Source of the DNA: Anaerolineales bacterium
GTDB lineage: Bacteria; Chloroflexota; Anaerolineae; Anaerolineales; Villigracilaceae
Assembly: GCA_013140605.1 (NCBI GenBank)
Contig: JABFSL010000018.1
Coordinates: 1-64,000, forward strand
Direction of reading: 5' to 3'
DNA length: 64,000 bases
The first letter of the stretch is position 1, and the number at the start of each line of letters is the position of its first letter. Positions 55,816 through 63,880 of this stretch are shown here, piece after piece. The position numbers were made by a program, and so were the translations under genes. The notes under the pieces were generated by a model, which worked only from the letters and a program-made list of their open reading frames with translations, ran no database searches and was not told where the DNA came from.

Positions 55816-57159
55816 ATGCCTGATCAAATCTACGTTATTGGACACGTCAATCCAGACACTGATTCCATCGCATCTGCCATGGGATACGCCTGGCTGCTGC
55901 GCGAACGTGATGGAGTCAACACAATCGCCGCGCGCGCGGGCGCCCTTAATGCGCAAACATTATGGGTGCTGAAATCGCTGGGCCTGGACGCGCCCTTACT
56001 CTTAACAGACGCATCGCCGCGTTTCGAATCTGTCATGCGCCGTCTTGACACCATTCGCCCTGATTCGCAACTTGGCGCGGCATGGACTCTTGCCAGCAAG
56101 ACAGGCGGCATCGCGCCTGTTGTCAGTGAAGATGGCAAACCATACGGCATCATCAACGGCATGAGTCTCTTCAAATATTTCACAGCCATACTTGGCCCGC
56201 GCCCCGGCGACACAACCGTGCGCGAAATGATGTCTGCGCCCTGCAAGGATGCGGCGGATATAAATGTTCCGAAATTCGCGGCCAATGCGCACATCCGCGA
56301 TGCGCTCAACAAAATTCTCAGGGACGAACATGATGACTATTGGGTTGTGGATGAACACGGTGTTTATGTTGGCATTGCCAGCCAGCGCGAAGTGCTAAAC
56401 CCGCCGCGATTAAAAATCATTCTTGTAGATCACAACGAACCGCGTCAGGCCATTGCCGCGCTTGAAGAAGCCGAATTGCTTGAGATCCTTGATCATCATC
56501 GACTTGGCAACCCATACACACATCAACCCATTCGATTTACCGTGGATACCGTTGGATCAACTTCGACGCTGGTAACGGAGCTAACCGCCGAGGCTGGATT
56601 CTCCATGCCGCCCCCGCTGGCAGGGACGCTTCTTGCCGGGCTGTTAGCTGATACGCTCATCCTGACATCGCCCACCACCACGCCGCGTGACAAGACCGCC
56701 GCGGAGAGATTATCCCGCTGGGCGTTCGTGGGTGGAAGTCCGCTCAAAGGCGAATCACTCGAATCCTATGGCAAAGCCGTTCTCAGCGCTGGTGCGGGAC
56801 TCTCCAACCGCGACCCCAAGGATGTTGTCAGCACAGACATCAAACCCTTTGAAGGCGGCGGATTCAAATTCGCAGTGGCGCAGGCTGAAGTAACAGACAT
56901 TCTGCAATTGACAGAGCATCTTGAGCCGCTTCAAAATGCTCTCAACGAACTGCGCGACAAACGCGGCCTTGACTTCGCCATGCTGCTGGTCACAGACGTA
57001 GTGCGCGGCACAAGCCGTTTACTACTCACATCCAACACCCCTTCGGTTTTGGATGATCTCCCCTACCCGCCCCTCTCTGATGGCACGCGCGATGCGAAAG
57101 GCGTGGTATCAAGAAAGAAACAATTACTGCCCGCTATATTAGGTTTGCTGGAGAGATAG
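55816..57159 (+). CDS. ppaC: Family II Mn-dependent inorganic pyrophosphatase with CBS pair
   Basis: Soluble pyrophosphatase of the DHH family. GHVNPDTDSIASAMGYAWLL (metal site), ILVDHNE and the DHH motif LEILDHHRLG are intact, with the DHHA2 end RDKTAAERLSRWAFVGG. A CBS-domain pair (about residues 70-200, TVREMMSAPC, YWVVDEHGVYVGIASQREVL) splits the DHH domain as in CBS-PPases, which are controlled by adenine nucleotides. No DRTGG domain is visible between the CBS repeats, so this is the short form. The cell also has the membrane PPase at 490. Confidence 0.93.
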   Translation: MPDQIYVIGHVNPDTDSIASAMGYAWLLRERDGVNTIAARAGALNAQTLWVLKSLGLDAPLLLTDASPRFESVMRRLDTIRPDSQLGAAWTLASKTGGIAPVVSEDGKPYGIINGMSLFKYFTAILGPRPGDTTVREMMSAPCKDAADINVPKFAANAHIRDALNKILRDEHDDYWVVDEHGVYVGIASQREVLNPPRLKIILVDHNEPRQAIAALEEAELLEILDHHRLGNPYTHQPIRFTVDTVGSTSTLVTELTAEAGFSMPPPLAGTLLAGLLADTLILTSPTTTPRDKTAAERLSRWAFVGGSPLKGESLESYGKAVLSAGAGLSNRDPKDVVSTDIKPFEGGGFKFAVAQAEVTDILQLTEHLEPLQNALNELRDKRGLDFAMLLVTDVVRGTSRLLLTSNTPSVLDDLPYPPLSDGTRDAKGVVSRKKQLLPAILGLLER

Positions 57160-57237
57160 TGCATTAAAAAGTTGGAATATAAGTTACAAACAACCTTCGC
57201 TTCCGCCGCGAGGCGTTTATTACGGTACAATGGATAT

Positions 57238-57303
57238 ATGATCAAGTACGCAAAAAACCATTCTCAATTCTCGTTGGAAACAAGACAAGGCGGCCGCTTA
57301 TGA
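57238..57303 (+). CDS. Possible 21-codon leader upstream of the HEPN gene
   Basis: MIKYAKNHSQFSLETRQGGR plus Leu, ending in the TGA of an ATGA overlap with the next gene. TACAAT ends six bases before its ATG, in the leaderless style of this genome. It may be a remnant of an antitoxin gene or a regulatory leader; no homology is recognised. Confidence 0.35.
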   Translation: MIKYAKNHSQFSLETRQGGRL

Positions 57304-57629
57304 GTAATCAAGATGCCGTCTATTTGCATCACATCTTCGCCGCAATTGAACAGATAGACCGCTACACACGAGGCATGTCTGAAAACGAATTCCTATCCCG
57401 CGCCATGGTGCAGGATGCTGTCGTCCGCCAGATCGAAGTTATTGGAGCAGCCGCAAATTGCATCTCAGCCGAATTTCAAGGCGAGCATCCAACCCTGCCG
57501 TGGTCCAATATGACTGGAATTTGCAAAAAGATCATCCCCGAAAATTTCAGCGTTAACCTTGCGAATGTTTGGAACACCGTCCAGGACGATCTTCCGCTCC
57601 ACAAACACGCCATCAAGAAATTTTTGTAG
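57300..57629 (+). CDS. HepT/DUF86-like protein with degenerate HEPN motif
   Basis: A 109-residue helical protein related to HepT toxins: VYLHHIFAAIEQIDRYTRGM, VRQIEVIGAAANCISAEFQ, HPTLPWSNMTGICKKIIP and NLANVWNTVQDDLP. In HepT the RNase motif is RNxxxHxY just before the WxxVxxDLP end. Here the matching stretch reads ICKKIIPENF, so Arg, His and Tyr are all replaced, and RNase activity is not expected. The usual MntA nucleotidyltransferase antitoxin is missing next to it. Confidence 0.78.
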   Translation: MSNQDAVYLHHIFAAIEQIDRYTRGMSENEFLSRAMVQDAVVRQIEVIGAAANCISAEFQGEHPTLPWSNMTGICKKIIPENFSVNLANVWNTVQDDLPLHKHAIKKFL

Positions 57630-57716
57630 AGAATTTTCATCAGGCCGCGCACACATCCAAAACCTGTTGCGCTATGCATTTACGCTTCCCAAGCGCGTAG
57701 ATGCCGAAAGAGTATC

Positions 57717-58049
57717 ATGGACATCATTCCCAATTCCCATTTGATCGAAAAAGACATCCCCTCACATCGCGCAAGCTGGAAAAAGATCGAACCTTTTGCA
57801 TTGACCTTTAATGGTTACAAACATTGGGGTTCCTTCAAGAGATGTCGCGAAGTAGCTGAAGAAGGCGTAAAACTTTATCGTGAAAAAAAAGAACTTACCC
57901 AATCACTAACCGACCTGCGTACCTGTCTTTTTTTCGAATCCCGCCGCTGGAAGCATTATGAAAAGAACCCATCCAAAAAAGGCATGGAGTATGCGCACAT
58001 TTTGGTTGAAGCAATCCGTGTGCGTGTGATCGCAAAAGAGATTGGATAA
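57717..58049 (+). CDS. Small protein, unknown
   Basis: A 110-residue protein rich in charged helices (WKKIEPFALTFNGYKHWGSF; LTDLRTCLFFESRRWKHYEK). I do not recognise it. It follows the decayed HEPN gene by 88 bases and precedes a CCTGAGCG-type repeat, so it may be part of the same degraded accessory piece. Its codon use does not differ obviously from its neighbours. Confidence 0.6.
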   Translation: MDIIPNSHLIEKDIPSHRASWKKIEPFALTFNGYKHWGSFKRCREVAEEGVKLYREKKELTQSLTDLRTCLFFESRRWKHYEKNPSKKGMEYAHILVEAIRVRVIAKEIG

Positions 58050-58064
58050 TCCCACCTTACACAG

Positions 58065-58134
58065 TGTCATCCTGAGCGAGAGCGAAGGATCACTACTGAG
58101 GAACACGAGATGCTTCGCTTCGCTCAGCATGACA
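58065..58134. repeat. TGTCATCCTGAGCG palindromic repeat
   Basis: TGTCATCCTGAGCGAGAGCG at the left and CTTCGCTTCGCTCAGCATGACA at the right are inverted copies around a loop. The same style is seen at 62552-62650 and, diverged, in gntK. Confidence 0.75.
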
Positions 58135-58144
58135 AGTTACGCCA

Positions 58145-58942
58145 ATGATCTCCATATACCAAGCCTTAGCTGAACTTGAAAAGAATAACGAACCTGCCGC
58201 GCTGTGTACAGTGACGGGCAGTGAAGGTTCCACGCCGCGCCATGTGGGCAGTAAGATGCTCGTCTACCCTGACGGGCGTTTTATTGGCACAGTCGGCGGC
58301 GGCGACCTTGAACATCGCGTGCTCGATGAAGCGTGGATGTCCATCAGTGACGGCCAGCCGCGCAAACTGCATTACAACATGGCTGATCCCTCACGCGGCG
58401 ATCCCGGCGTATGCGGCGGCCAGGTGGAGGTATTTGTGGAACCGATCCTTCCTCCCCCGCTGCTCGTCATTATTGGCGCGGGGCATGTGGGCAAGGCAGT
58501 TGTCCATTTGGCAAAATGGCTGGGATATCGCGTAGCGGTCAACGATGACCGCATGGAATTTTGCACACCCGAGTCCACACCGGGTGCAGATTCGTATTAT
58601 CCCATGACAATGGATAAACTTCCCGAACAAATAAAAATTGACAAACGCACGGTTCTTATCTTAACCACCAGAGGATCAGCCGTCGATGCGGCCGGCATCG
58701 CCCCGCTGCTTGATTCCGCTGCCGCGTATATTGGCATCATCGGCTCAAAACGCAGGTGGGCAACCACAGTCAAAGCGTTGAAGGAAAAAGGGGTCAGCGA
58801 AGACAAGATCGCCAAAGTCCACTCGCCGATGGGATTGGAATTACAAGCCGAGACCCCCGAAGAGATCGCAGTCAGCATTATGGCCGAGGTGATGATGATA
58901 AAAGATAAGGGGACGGGAAAGTCGATGAAGAGTAGTGGATAG
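58145..58942 (+). CDS. XdhC/CoxI-family molybdenum hydroxylase maturation factor
   Basis: A 265-residue protein that loads sulfurated molybdenum cofactor into xanthine dehydrogenase-type enzymes. Signatures: ALCTVTGSEGSTPRHVGSKM, GTVGGGDLEHRVLDEAW, CGGQVEVFVEP, the Rossmann loop LLVIIGAGHVGKAVV and IGIIGSKRRWATTVKAL. It likely serves the XdhD-like enzyme at 50989. The last residues (TGKSMKSSG) run into a stop-rich degenerate repeat (GTGGATAGTGGGTAGTGAG). Confidence 0.92.
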   Translation: MISIYQALAELEKNNEPAALCTVTGSEGSTPRHVGSKMLVYPDGRFIGTVGGGDLEHRVLDEAWMSISDGQPRKLHYNMADPSRGDPGVCGGQVEVFVEPILPPPLLVIIGAGHVGKAVVHLAKWLGYRVAVNDDRMEFCTPESTPGADSYYPMTMDKLPEQIKIDKRTVLILTTRGSAVDAAGIAPLLDSAAAYIGIIGSKRRWATTVKALKEKGVSEDKIAKVHSPMGLELQAETPEEIAVSIMAEVMMIKDKGTGKSMKSSG

Positions 58943-58982
58943 TGGGTAGTGAGAAGTGAAAAGTAATAAGTGAAACCCATTA

Positions 58983-59053
58983 AAACCCCGAAGGGGTAGA
59001 ATGATTATAGACAAGCGAATTAATAGTTTACCAACCCCAAAGGGGTGACATGG
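58983..59053. repeat. ACCCCGAAGGGGT / ACCCCAAAGGGGT pair, in gene-free 58943-59246
   Basis: Two 13-base palindromes (58984-58997 and 59034-59047) of the same kind, about 50 bases apart, with GATTATAGACAAGCG between. The rest of 58943-59246 holds degenerate AGTGAGAAGTGAAAAGTAAT repeats and the promoter at 59186. Confidence 0.7.
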
Positions 59054-59185
59054 ATTTGGCAATGATTCGGGAAGAAAATTTTCCAGAAAACAGCAACAGA
59101 TTGAAGGTCAGGAATGATGCGCTGTTTGAGAGCAGGGAATTTTCAAGGGTAGTACATTCGGGTCGAAGCGAGAAACGTTTTCGGG

Positions 59186-59215
59186 TTGGAATTCGTAAAG
59201 AAATAAGACTATAAT
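59186..59215 (+). promoter_or_regulatory. Promoter of the SPFH gene
   Basis: TTGGAA (59186-59191), 18 bases, TATAAT (59210-59215), followed by AAGGAGAG before the ATG at 59247. Confidence 0.65.
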
Positions 59216-59246
59216 TTGAATATGATCATAAAAAAGGAGAGAAACC

Positions 59247-60290
59247 ATGGCTAGAATTTTTGATGTCATTGAATATGCAACTGAGATGAACGACGAGATC
59301 GTTCACCGCTTCCCCGAGACTGGGATCGGCGATTTCCGTATTGGCTCACAGGTGATCGTGCGCGAGAGCCAGAGCGCGGTCTTCTTCCGCGACGGCAACG
59401 CGTTGGATGTTTTCAAGGCGGGGCGTCATACGATTGCAACGGCAAATATTCCGAAGATCATTGATTTCATCGGCAAGGCTTTCAACGACCGCACACCGTT
59501 CCCCGCGGAAGTGTATTTCGTTTCGATGAAGGAATTTGCAAGCAAGAAGTGGGGAACACCGCAACCGATCATCGTCCGCAACCCGAACATGGGATTGGGC
59601 GTGGCGCTACTGCAAGGCTTCGGTACTTATTCATTCCAGGTCAAAGACCCGCAGCAATTCGTGACCCAGATCGTTGGCACGACTGGCACGTACCGCACGT
59701 CAGAAATTGAAGAACGCCTGCGCACCATGCTGCTCTCGAAATTACAGGATGTGCTCGGCGAAACCGCCGCGAAGAATTCCGTGCCCGAGATGATCGGCTT
59801 GACTGAAGAGATCGGCTCGGCAGTCCGCGCGAAGGCTAAGGAAGAATTCGAAGCCATTGGTTTGGTATTGAAGACATTCTATGTTGGCAACTTGAAGCCT
59901 TCTGATAAATCGGCTCAGGAACTGCGCGACATGGGCATGCTTGATATGCAGACCTACGCCCAATTGCAGGCTGCGGATGCGATGCGCGATGCGGCCCAGA
60001 ATGAGGGCGGCGGCGCTGGCCTCACGGCTGGCATTGGCGCTGGGATGGGCATCGGCAATTTGATGGGACAGGCTTTGCAAGGCGGCATGCAGAATACGTC
60101 GCAGGGCGGCGCTCCTGCCGCTGGCGCGAGTATGCCTAATATCATGACCCCCGCTGAAGCGGCTCAGTTCATGAAAGTGACCGAAGCTGACATTATGTCT
60201 GCCATCACGGATGGAAGCCTGAAGGCGAAGAAAGTCGGCAAGGCATTCCGAATCAGCAAGGATAATCTTGACGCGTTTATGAATAGTTAG
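59247..60290 (+). CDS. SPFH-domain protein fused to an excisionase-like HTH
   Basis: A 347-residue protein. Residues 1-240 match SPFH/virion-core (YdjI-type) proteins: QVIVRESQSAVFFRDGNALD, GRHTIATANIPKI, NPNMGLGVALLQGFGTYSFQ. A Gly/Ala-rich linker (about 245-298, GGGAGLTAGIGAGMGIGNLM) leads to a MerR/excisionase-type helix-turn-helix at 299-347 (MTPAEAAQFMKVTEADIMSA; KVGKAFRISKDNLDAFM). SPFH proteins form membrane-associated rings; relatives of this subgroup usually end in a zinc ribbon or short tail. A DNA-binding end would be an odd partner, so it may instead bind protein. Confidence 0.88.
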   Translation: MARIFDVIEYATEMNDEIVHRFPETGIGDFRIGSQVIVRESQSAVFFRDGNALDVFKAGRHTIATANIPKIIDFIGKAFNDRTPFPAEVYFVSMKEFASKKWGTPQPIIVRNPNMGLGVALLQGFGTYSFQVKDPQQFVTQIVGTTGTYRTSEIEERLRTMLLSKLQDVLGETAAKNSVPEMIGLTEEIGSAVRAKAKEEFEAIGLVLKTFYVGNLKPSDKSAQELRDMGMLDMQTYAQLQAADAMRDAAQNEGGGAGLTAGIGAGMGIGNLMGQALQGGMQNTSQGGAPAAGASMPNIMTPAEAAQFMKVTEADIMSAITDGSLKAKKVGKAFRISKDNLDAFMNS

Positions 60291-60326
60291 CGTTTAGCTG
60301 TTCGCAACTAGCTGTTAGCTTTTAGT

Positions 60327-60359
60327 AAAAGAGACTTTCCGAAAAGGAGAGTCTCTTTT
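60327..60359 (+). terminator. Intrinsic terminator
   Basis: AAAAGAGACT, short loop, AGTCTCTTTT after the SPFH gene. Confidence 0.8.
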
Positions 60360-60397
60360 GTTTTCAAGCACCTAACATTTTGTTATAAGAGTAATCC

Positions 60398-60501
60398 GTT
60401 GGTTGAGTAGGCGGTGCGCGAAGCGGTCCGCCGTACACTTGCACCAGCATGCACACCTGCCCTGGCGGGCGGTGCCAGGGAGTGCAGGTGTCGAAACCAA
60501 C
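60398..60501. repeat. TTGGTTGAGTAG...TGTCGAAACCAA element, copy 4, in gene-free 60291-60596
   Basis: Left end TTGGTTGAGTAGGCGG, right end GGTGTCGAAACCAA, and the inside holds a GCACACCTGCCCTGGCGGG hairpin. The gap 60291-60596 holds only the terminator, this copy and the next. Confidence 0.75.
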
Positions 60502-60524
60502 AGTAAGCAAAAAATGCCCGGAGA

Positions 60525-60575
60525 TGTGGTTTCGATACGCCCCTCAAAGAACATTCGGGGCTACTCAACCACCAC
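60525..60575. repeat. GTGGTTTCGATA...CTACTCAACCACCAC element, copy 5
   Basis: Opposite orientation to copy 4. Ends GTGGTTTCGATACGCC and GGCTACTCAACCACCAC, as in copies 1 and 3. Confidence 0.75.
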
Positions 60576-60596
60576 TTAATTCGAAAGCGGCTGGCA

Positions 60597-62222
60597 TCAT
60601 TCCAATTTGCACATTACATCCACAACGTTATTCAAAATATCACTTGCCATCACAGATGCTGTTGTTCCGAGATCTTCAGCAGCGAGCAGCCCCGCTTCAG
60701 CGTGGATGTATGCGCCTGCAACGGCAGCATCGTAAGCGTCCAAACCTTGCGCGCGCAAACCGACGATCAGGCCAGCTAAAACGTCACCTGTGCCAGCACG
60801 CGCCAACGCGGGCGATGCAACTGGGATTACAGTCGTCTGTCCATTGGGGGCGGCGATCACTGTGAACGCACCTTTCAATACCACTACGTGTCCCCATTCC
60901 TGCGCATATTTCGTGGCAATGGCTTCACGGTCATTTTGAATTTCATCCTTCGGTAAACCCGTCAGCACAGACATCTCGCCGGGATGCGGAGTCAACACAC
61001 TGAGCGGAGGAAGTTTTTTGTGCCAGTCGGAAATTTGCGCGAGCAACTTCAATCCGTCTGCGTCTACAACCATGGACGGCAACTCATTACTTGTTTCTTG
61101 TATCCTGTTTCTTTCTCCATGAACAAACCCTATTTGCGATGTCTGCTTCCTGGCATTGGATTTGCCTGTGAGCAATCCTTCCAAAAATTCTTTTGTCTTG
61201 GCTTCGAGTCCGAGTCCTGGCCCGACGAGTAAAGCTGATGCGCTTTCAAGGGACTTGGTCAGCGCTTCGGCAGCGTTGCCCGCAATATTGCCCATGTCAT
61301 GCGGAAGCAAAATCCATGTGGCCTCTGGGAGCTGACCTGCCAGCACAACATGCAGCGGACCTGGCACCGCCATCGTGACAAGTCCCGCGCCCGAGCGATA
61401 CGCCGCCATGCCAGCCAGCAACGCCGCACCAGTGTAGTTGATGGAACCGGCAGCTATCAGTGCAGTACCAAACGTCCCTTTGTGTGAATCGAGCGCGCGC
61501 TCAGGCAGGAGTCCCGCCACCAGTTCATGATCCGCCACTTCAGTTTTCAAATCATAAAAGGATGCAAGATCATCAGGCAGGCCAATATCTACCAGCGCCA
61601 AATCACCGACAAATTCGAAGGCGGGCAGTTTCAATAGTCCGCGTTTGACCGCCGCCATTGTGACAGTCAAATCAGCGGGCAAACACTCCAACGCGGCTTC
61701 GCCAGTATCGCAATCAACTCCAGAGGGACAATCCACCGCGATGATAAAAGGCGGCACATCCATCTCATCCATGATGAAAAGGGACTGCTCCAGCACAGCC
61801 GAGATCTCAGCCTTGAGCGGAAGTTTTATGCCAGTTCCAAGCAGACCATCCAGCAAAATATCAGCGGATTCAAAGCACATACCCAGCGCGGACAGATCCT
61901 TATCAGTTTCAGCGAAGGTCACTTCCCCGCCCGCCTCAGTGAAACGCGCCACTAATTCATCCTTCTTCTTGCGCTTGACCACATAGGCGCGCGCATGCCA
62001 GCCATCCTCCAAAAGATGAGTCAACGCGACCAGCGTATCGCCGCCATTATTGCCAGGACCAACCAGACCCAGCACTTCCTCCCACTCATCATCGAATGCG
62101 ATCTCATTGACTATTTCCGCAAGCCCGCGGCCTGCGTTTTCCATCATCTCGGCATAAGGCAAGCCGTTTGTGTCTGCTTCTTTTTCAATATCACGCATCT
62201 GCGCGACAGTTACGAGTTTCAT
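60597..62222 (-). CDS. nnr: Bifunctional NAD(P)H-hydrate repair enzyme
   Basis: A 541-residue fusion that repairs hydrated NAD(P)H. The N-terminal NnrE epimerase (residues 1-215: YAEMMENAGRGLAEIV, LVGPGNNGGDTLVALTHLLE) is followed by the NnrD ADP-dependent dehydratase (225-541: AALLAGMAAYRSGAGLVTM, VLTPHPGEMSVLTGL, ALARAGTGDVLAGLIVGLRA). Between the NnrD blocks at about residues 353-380 is a poorly conserved stretch (GKSNARKQTSQIGFVHGERN) that looks like an inserted segment of degenerate repeat (AGGATACAAGAAACAAG). The start ATG at 62222 matches the family's N-terminus. Confidence 0.95.
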   Translation of the reverse strand: MKLVTVAQMRDIEKEADTNGLPYAEMMENAGRGLAEIVNEIAFDDEWEEVLGLVGPGNNGGDTLVALTHLLEDGWHARAYVVKRKKKDELVARFTEAGGEVTFAETDKDLSALGMCFESADILLDGLLGTGIKLPLKAEISAVLEQSLFIMDEMDVPPFIIAVDCPSGVDCDTGEAALECLPADLTVTMAAVKRGLLKLPAFEFVGDLALVDIGLPDDLASFYDLKTEVADHELVAGLLPERALDSHKGTFGTALIAAGSINYTGAALLAGMAAYRSGAGLVTMAVPGPLHVVLAGQLPEATWILLPHDMGNIAGNAAEALTKSLESASALLVGPGLGLEAKTKEFLEGLLTGKSNARKQTSQIGFVHGERNRIQETSNELPSMVVDADGLKLLAQISDWHKKLPPLSVLTPHPGEMSVLTGLPKDEIQNDREAIATKYAQEWGHVVVLKGAFTVIAAPNGQTTVIPVASPALARAGTGDVLAGLIVGLRAQGLDAYDAAVAGAYIHAEAGLLAAEDLGTTASVMASDILNNVVDVMCKLE

Positions 62223-62300
62223 TTTTTCTCCATGACATTTGTTAGTTACGAAAAATCGAATAAGGATTTATATTTTATTGAAATATGGGAAGTATTGGAT

Positions 62301-62460
62301 CTCTCACAAAAGTCCTTTTGCCACAGAGGTCACAGAGAAAAAGAGAGTTTTAGGAGGTTTTTCTCAAATATCTCTGTGTGTTCCCCTAGCACCGCCCGCC
62401 ACATCGGCTTCGCTTCGCGACGCGATGCAAAGGGCAGGTGTGCCGCTACTTACGCAAGAG
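62301..62460. repeat. Dispersed ~120-base repeat, copy B, in gene-free 62223-62743
   Basis: On the minus strand it reads like 12585-12700: CTCTTGCGTAAGTAG, then AGAAAAACCTCCTAAAACTC, TCTCTGTGACCTCTGTGGC and AGGACTTTTGTGAGAG. An extra inserted segment of about 60 bases (62388-62445), with a CCGCCCGCC...GGGCAGG core, is absent in copy A. The rest of 62223-62743 is one more palindrome (62552) and sequence I cannot assign. Confidence 0.65.
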
Positions 62461-62551
62461 GTCAATTAGATAAACTTCACACAAAATCACTCACAGAAAT
62501 TATACGTCCATTAACCCTAAACAACGTCAATAATGGATAAGCAAAAGTCAA

Positions 62552-62650
62552 CAGTGTGTCGCCCTGAGGGAGTGTGTTTTTCGCGACCGAAGGGTCTCTG
62601 AGCCAGACAAGAGATGCTGAGTGCCTAAAAAGCGGCACTCAGCATGACAC
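62552..62650. repeat. TGTCGCCCTGAGG...CAGCATGACAC palindromic repeat
   Basis: The right half contains a perfect stem ATGCTGAGTGCC/GGCACTCAGCAT (62614-62625, 62634-62645). The outer ends GTGTCGCCCTGAG/CAGCATGACAC are partly inverted, like 58065-58134. Confidence 0.7.
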
Positions 62651-62743
62651 AGAATCGTTATCCACTATTCACGTTAAACAGGGTCTTATATGATGATTGT
62701 GAGTAAAATCCCATACGGGGATGCCATAAGGAAAATCAAATTC

Positions 62744-63814
62744 ATGAATCGAAGTCATTTCTCATCAATTATTCAAGCATTAATTGCCGCTCTTTTATTT
62801 GGCGCAAGCGCACCTTTAGCAAAACTCCTTTTAGGTGAAGTGGAGCCAATTCTGCTTGCCGCCTTTTTGTATCTTGGCAGTGGCATTGGTTTACTTGGCG
62901 TAAAACTATTCCAACGTATTAATCAGCAAGGGTTGAATAGTGAAGCACAGATTCGGAGGCCCGATTATTTGTGGTTGGCGGGAGCAACTATTGCTGGCGG
63001 TATTGCAGCTCCGATTACCTTGCTTTTCAGTTTGCAAAACACACCTGCCGCAACAGCATCTTTGCTCTTAAGTTTTGAAGGCGTGGCAACAACTCTTATT
63101 GCATTTTTCGCTTTCAAAGAATCAATCAGCCGTCGTGCGTGGTGGGCAATTGCGTTAATCACTCTTGCAAGTATCTTTCTTTCAGTAAATCTAAATGCAG
63201 AATGGGGTTTTTCTTTGGGCGCATTAGGCATTATTGCCGCATGTATCCTTTGGGGAATCGATAACAACTTTACTCGGAATATCTCCGCCAAAGACCCTTT
63301 GGTAATTGTCACCATCAAAGGCCTGGGAGCAGGCAGTTTCTCACTGGGAATGGCGATGGTTCTTGGAAATAAACTCCCCGCTTGGGAAGTTGTTTTAGGC
63401 GCATTAGTCTTGGGTAGTTTAAGTTATGGGGCAAGCATTGTATTGTTTATTCACGCCATGCGTGGCATTGGGGCGGCCCGTACAAGTGCGCTGTTTAGTT
63501 CTGCGCCACTCGCAGGCATGATGTTATCTTTTCTTTTATTTCGAGAATTTCCGAGTTGGATGTTTGTCATTGCTTTTCCGCTCATGGTTGCTGGAACGCT
63601 ATTTTTAGTGAGTGAAGAACATGAGCACGACCATGTTCATGAAATGACAATTCACGAACATGCACACGTTCACGATGATGGGCACCATGAACACGACCAT
63701 GAAGGTGAGTATGCTAAAAAACACTGTCACGTTCATAAGCATGATGAATTAATACATGTCCATCACCATATGCCCGATTTGCATCATCGGCATATCCATC
63801 CAGCAGAGTCGTAA
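62744..63814 (+). CDS. EamA/DMT-family transporter with histidine-rich tail
   Basis: A 356-residue protein: ten helices in two EamA halves (ALIAALLFGASAPLAKLLLG; ALGIIAACILWGIDNNFTRN), then a soluble tail from about residue 303 (EEHEHDHVHEMTIHEHAHVH) with over 20 His in about 55 residues. Such tails resemble those of zinc/nickel/cobalt transporters, so metal binding or regulation is plausible. EamA proteins themselves usually carry metabolites. ATG 62744 was chosen as the codon before the first helix; a longer reading from 62690 adds a polar leader. Confidence 0.87.
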   Translation: MNRSHFSSIIQALIAALLFGASAPLAKLLLGEVEPILLAAFLYLGSGIGLLGVKLFQRINQQGLNSEAQIRRPDYLWLAGATIAGGIAAPITLLFSLQNTPAATASLLLSFEGVATTLIAFFAFKESISRRAWWAIALITLASIFLSVNLNAEWGFSLGALGIIAACILWGIDNNFTRNISAKDPLVIVTIKGLGAGSFSLGMAMVLGNKLPAWEVVLGALVLGSLSYGASIVLFIHAMRGIGAARTSALFSSAPLAGMMLSFLLFREFPSWMFVIAFPLMVAGTLFLVSEEHEHDHVHEMTIHEHAHVHDDGHHEHDHEGEYAKKHCHVHKHDELIHVHHHMPDLHHRHIHPAES

Positions 63815-63840
63815 AACCCTTAAGCTCTGTATTAAACCAA

Positions 63841-63873
63841 AGACCTCGGAGTTCTTGAAGAACTCCGAGGTCT
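63841..63873. terminator. Perfect palindrome, AGACC family
   Basis: AGACCTCGGAGTTCTT, G, and its exact reverse complement, between two converging genes. Same family as 31203-31237 and 30116-30175. Confidence 0.75.
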
Positions 63874-63880
63874 ATTACAT

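Noticed and set aside
57300-58049. Active HEPN/MNT toxin-antitoxin pair
   Set aside because: The HEPN catalytic motif is replaced and the following gene has no nucleotidyltransferase motif.
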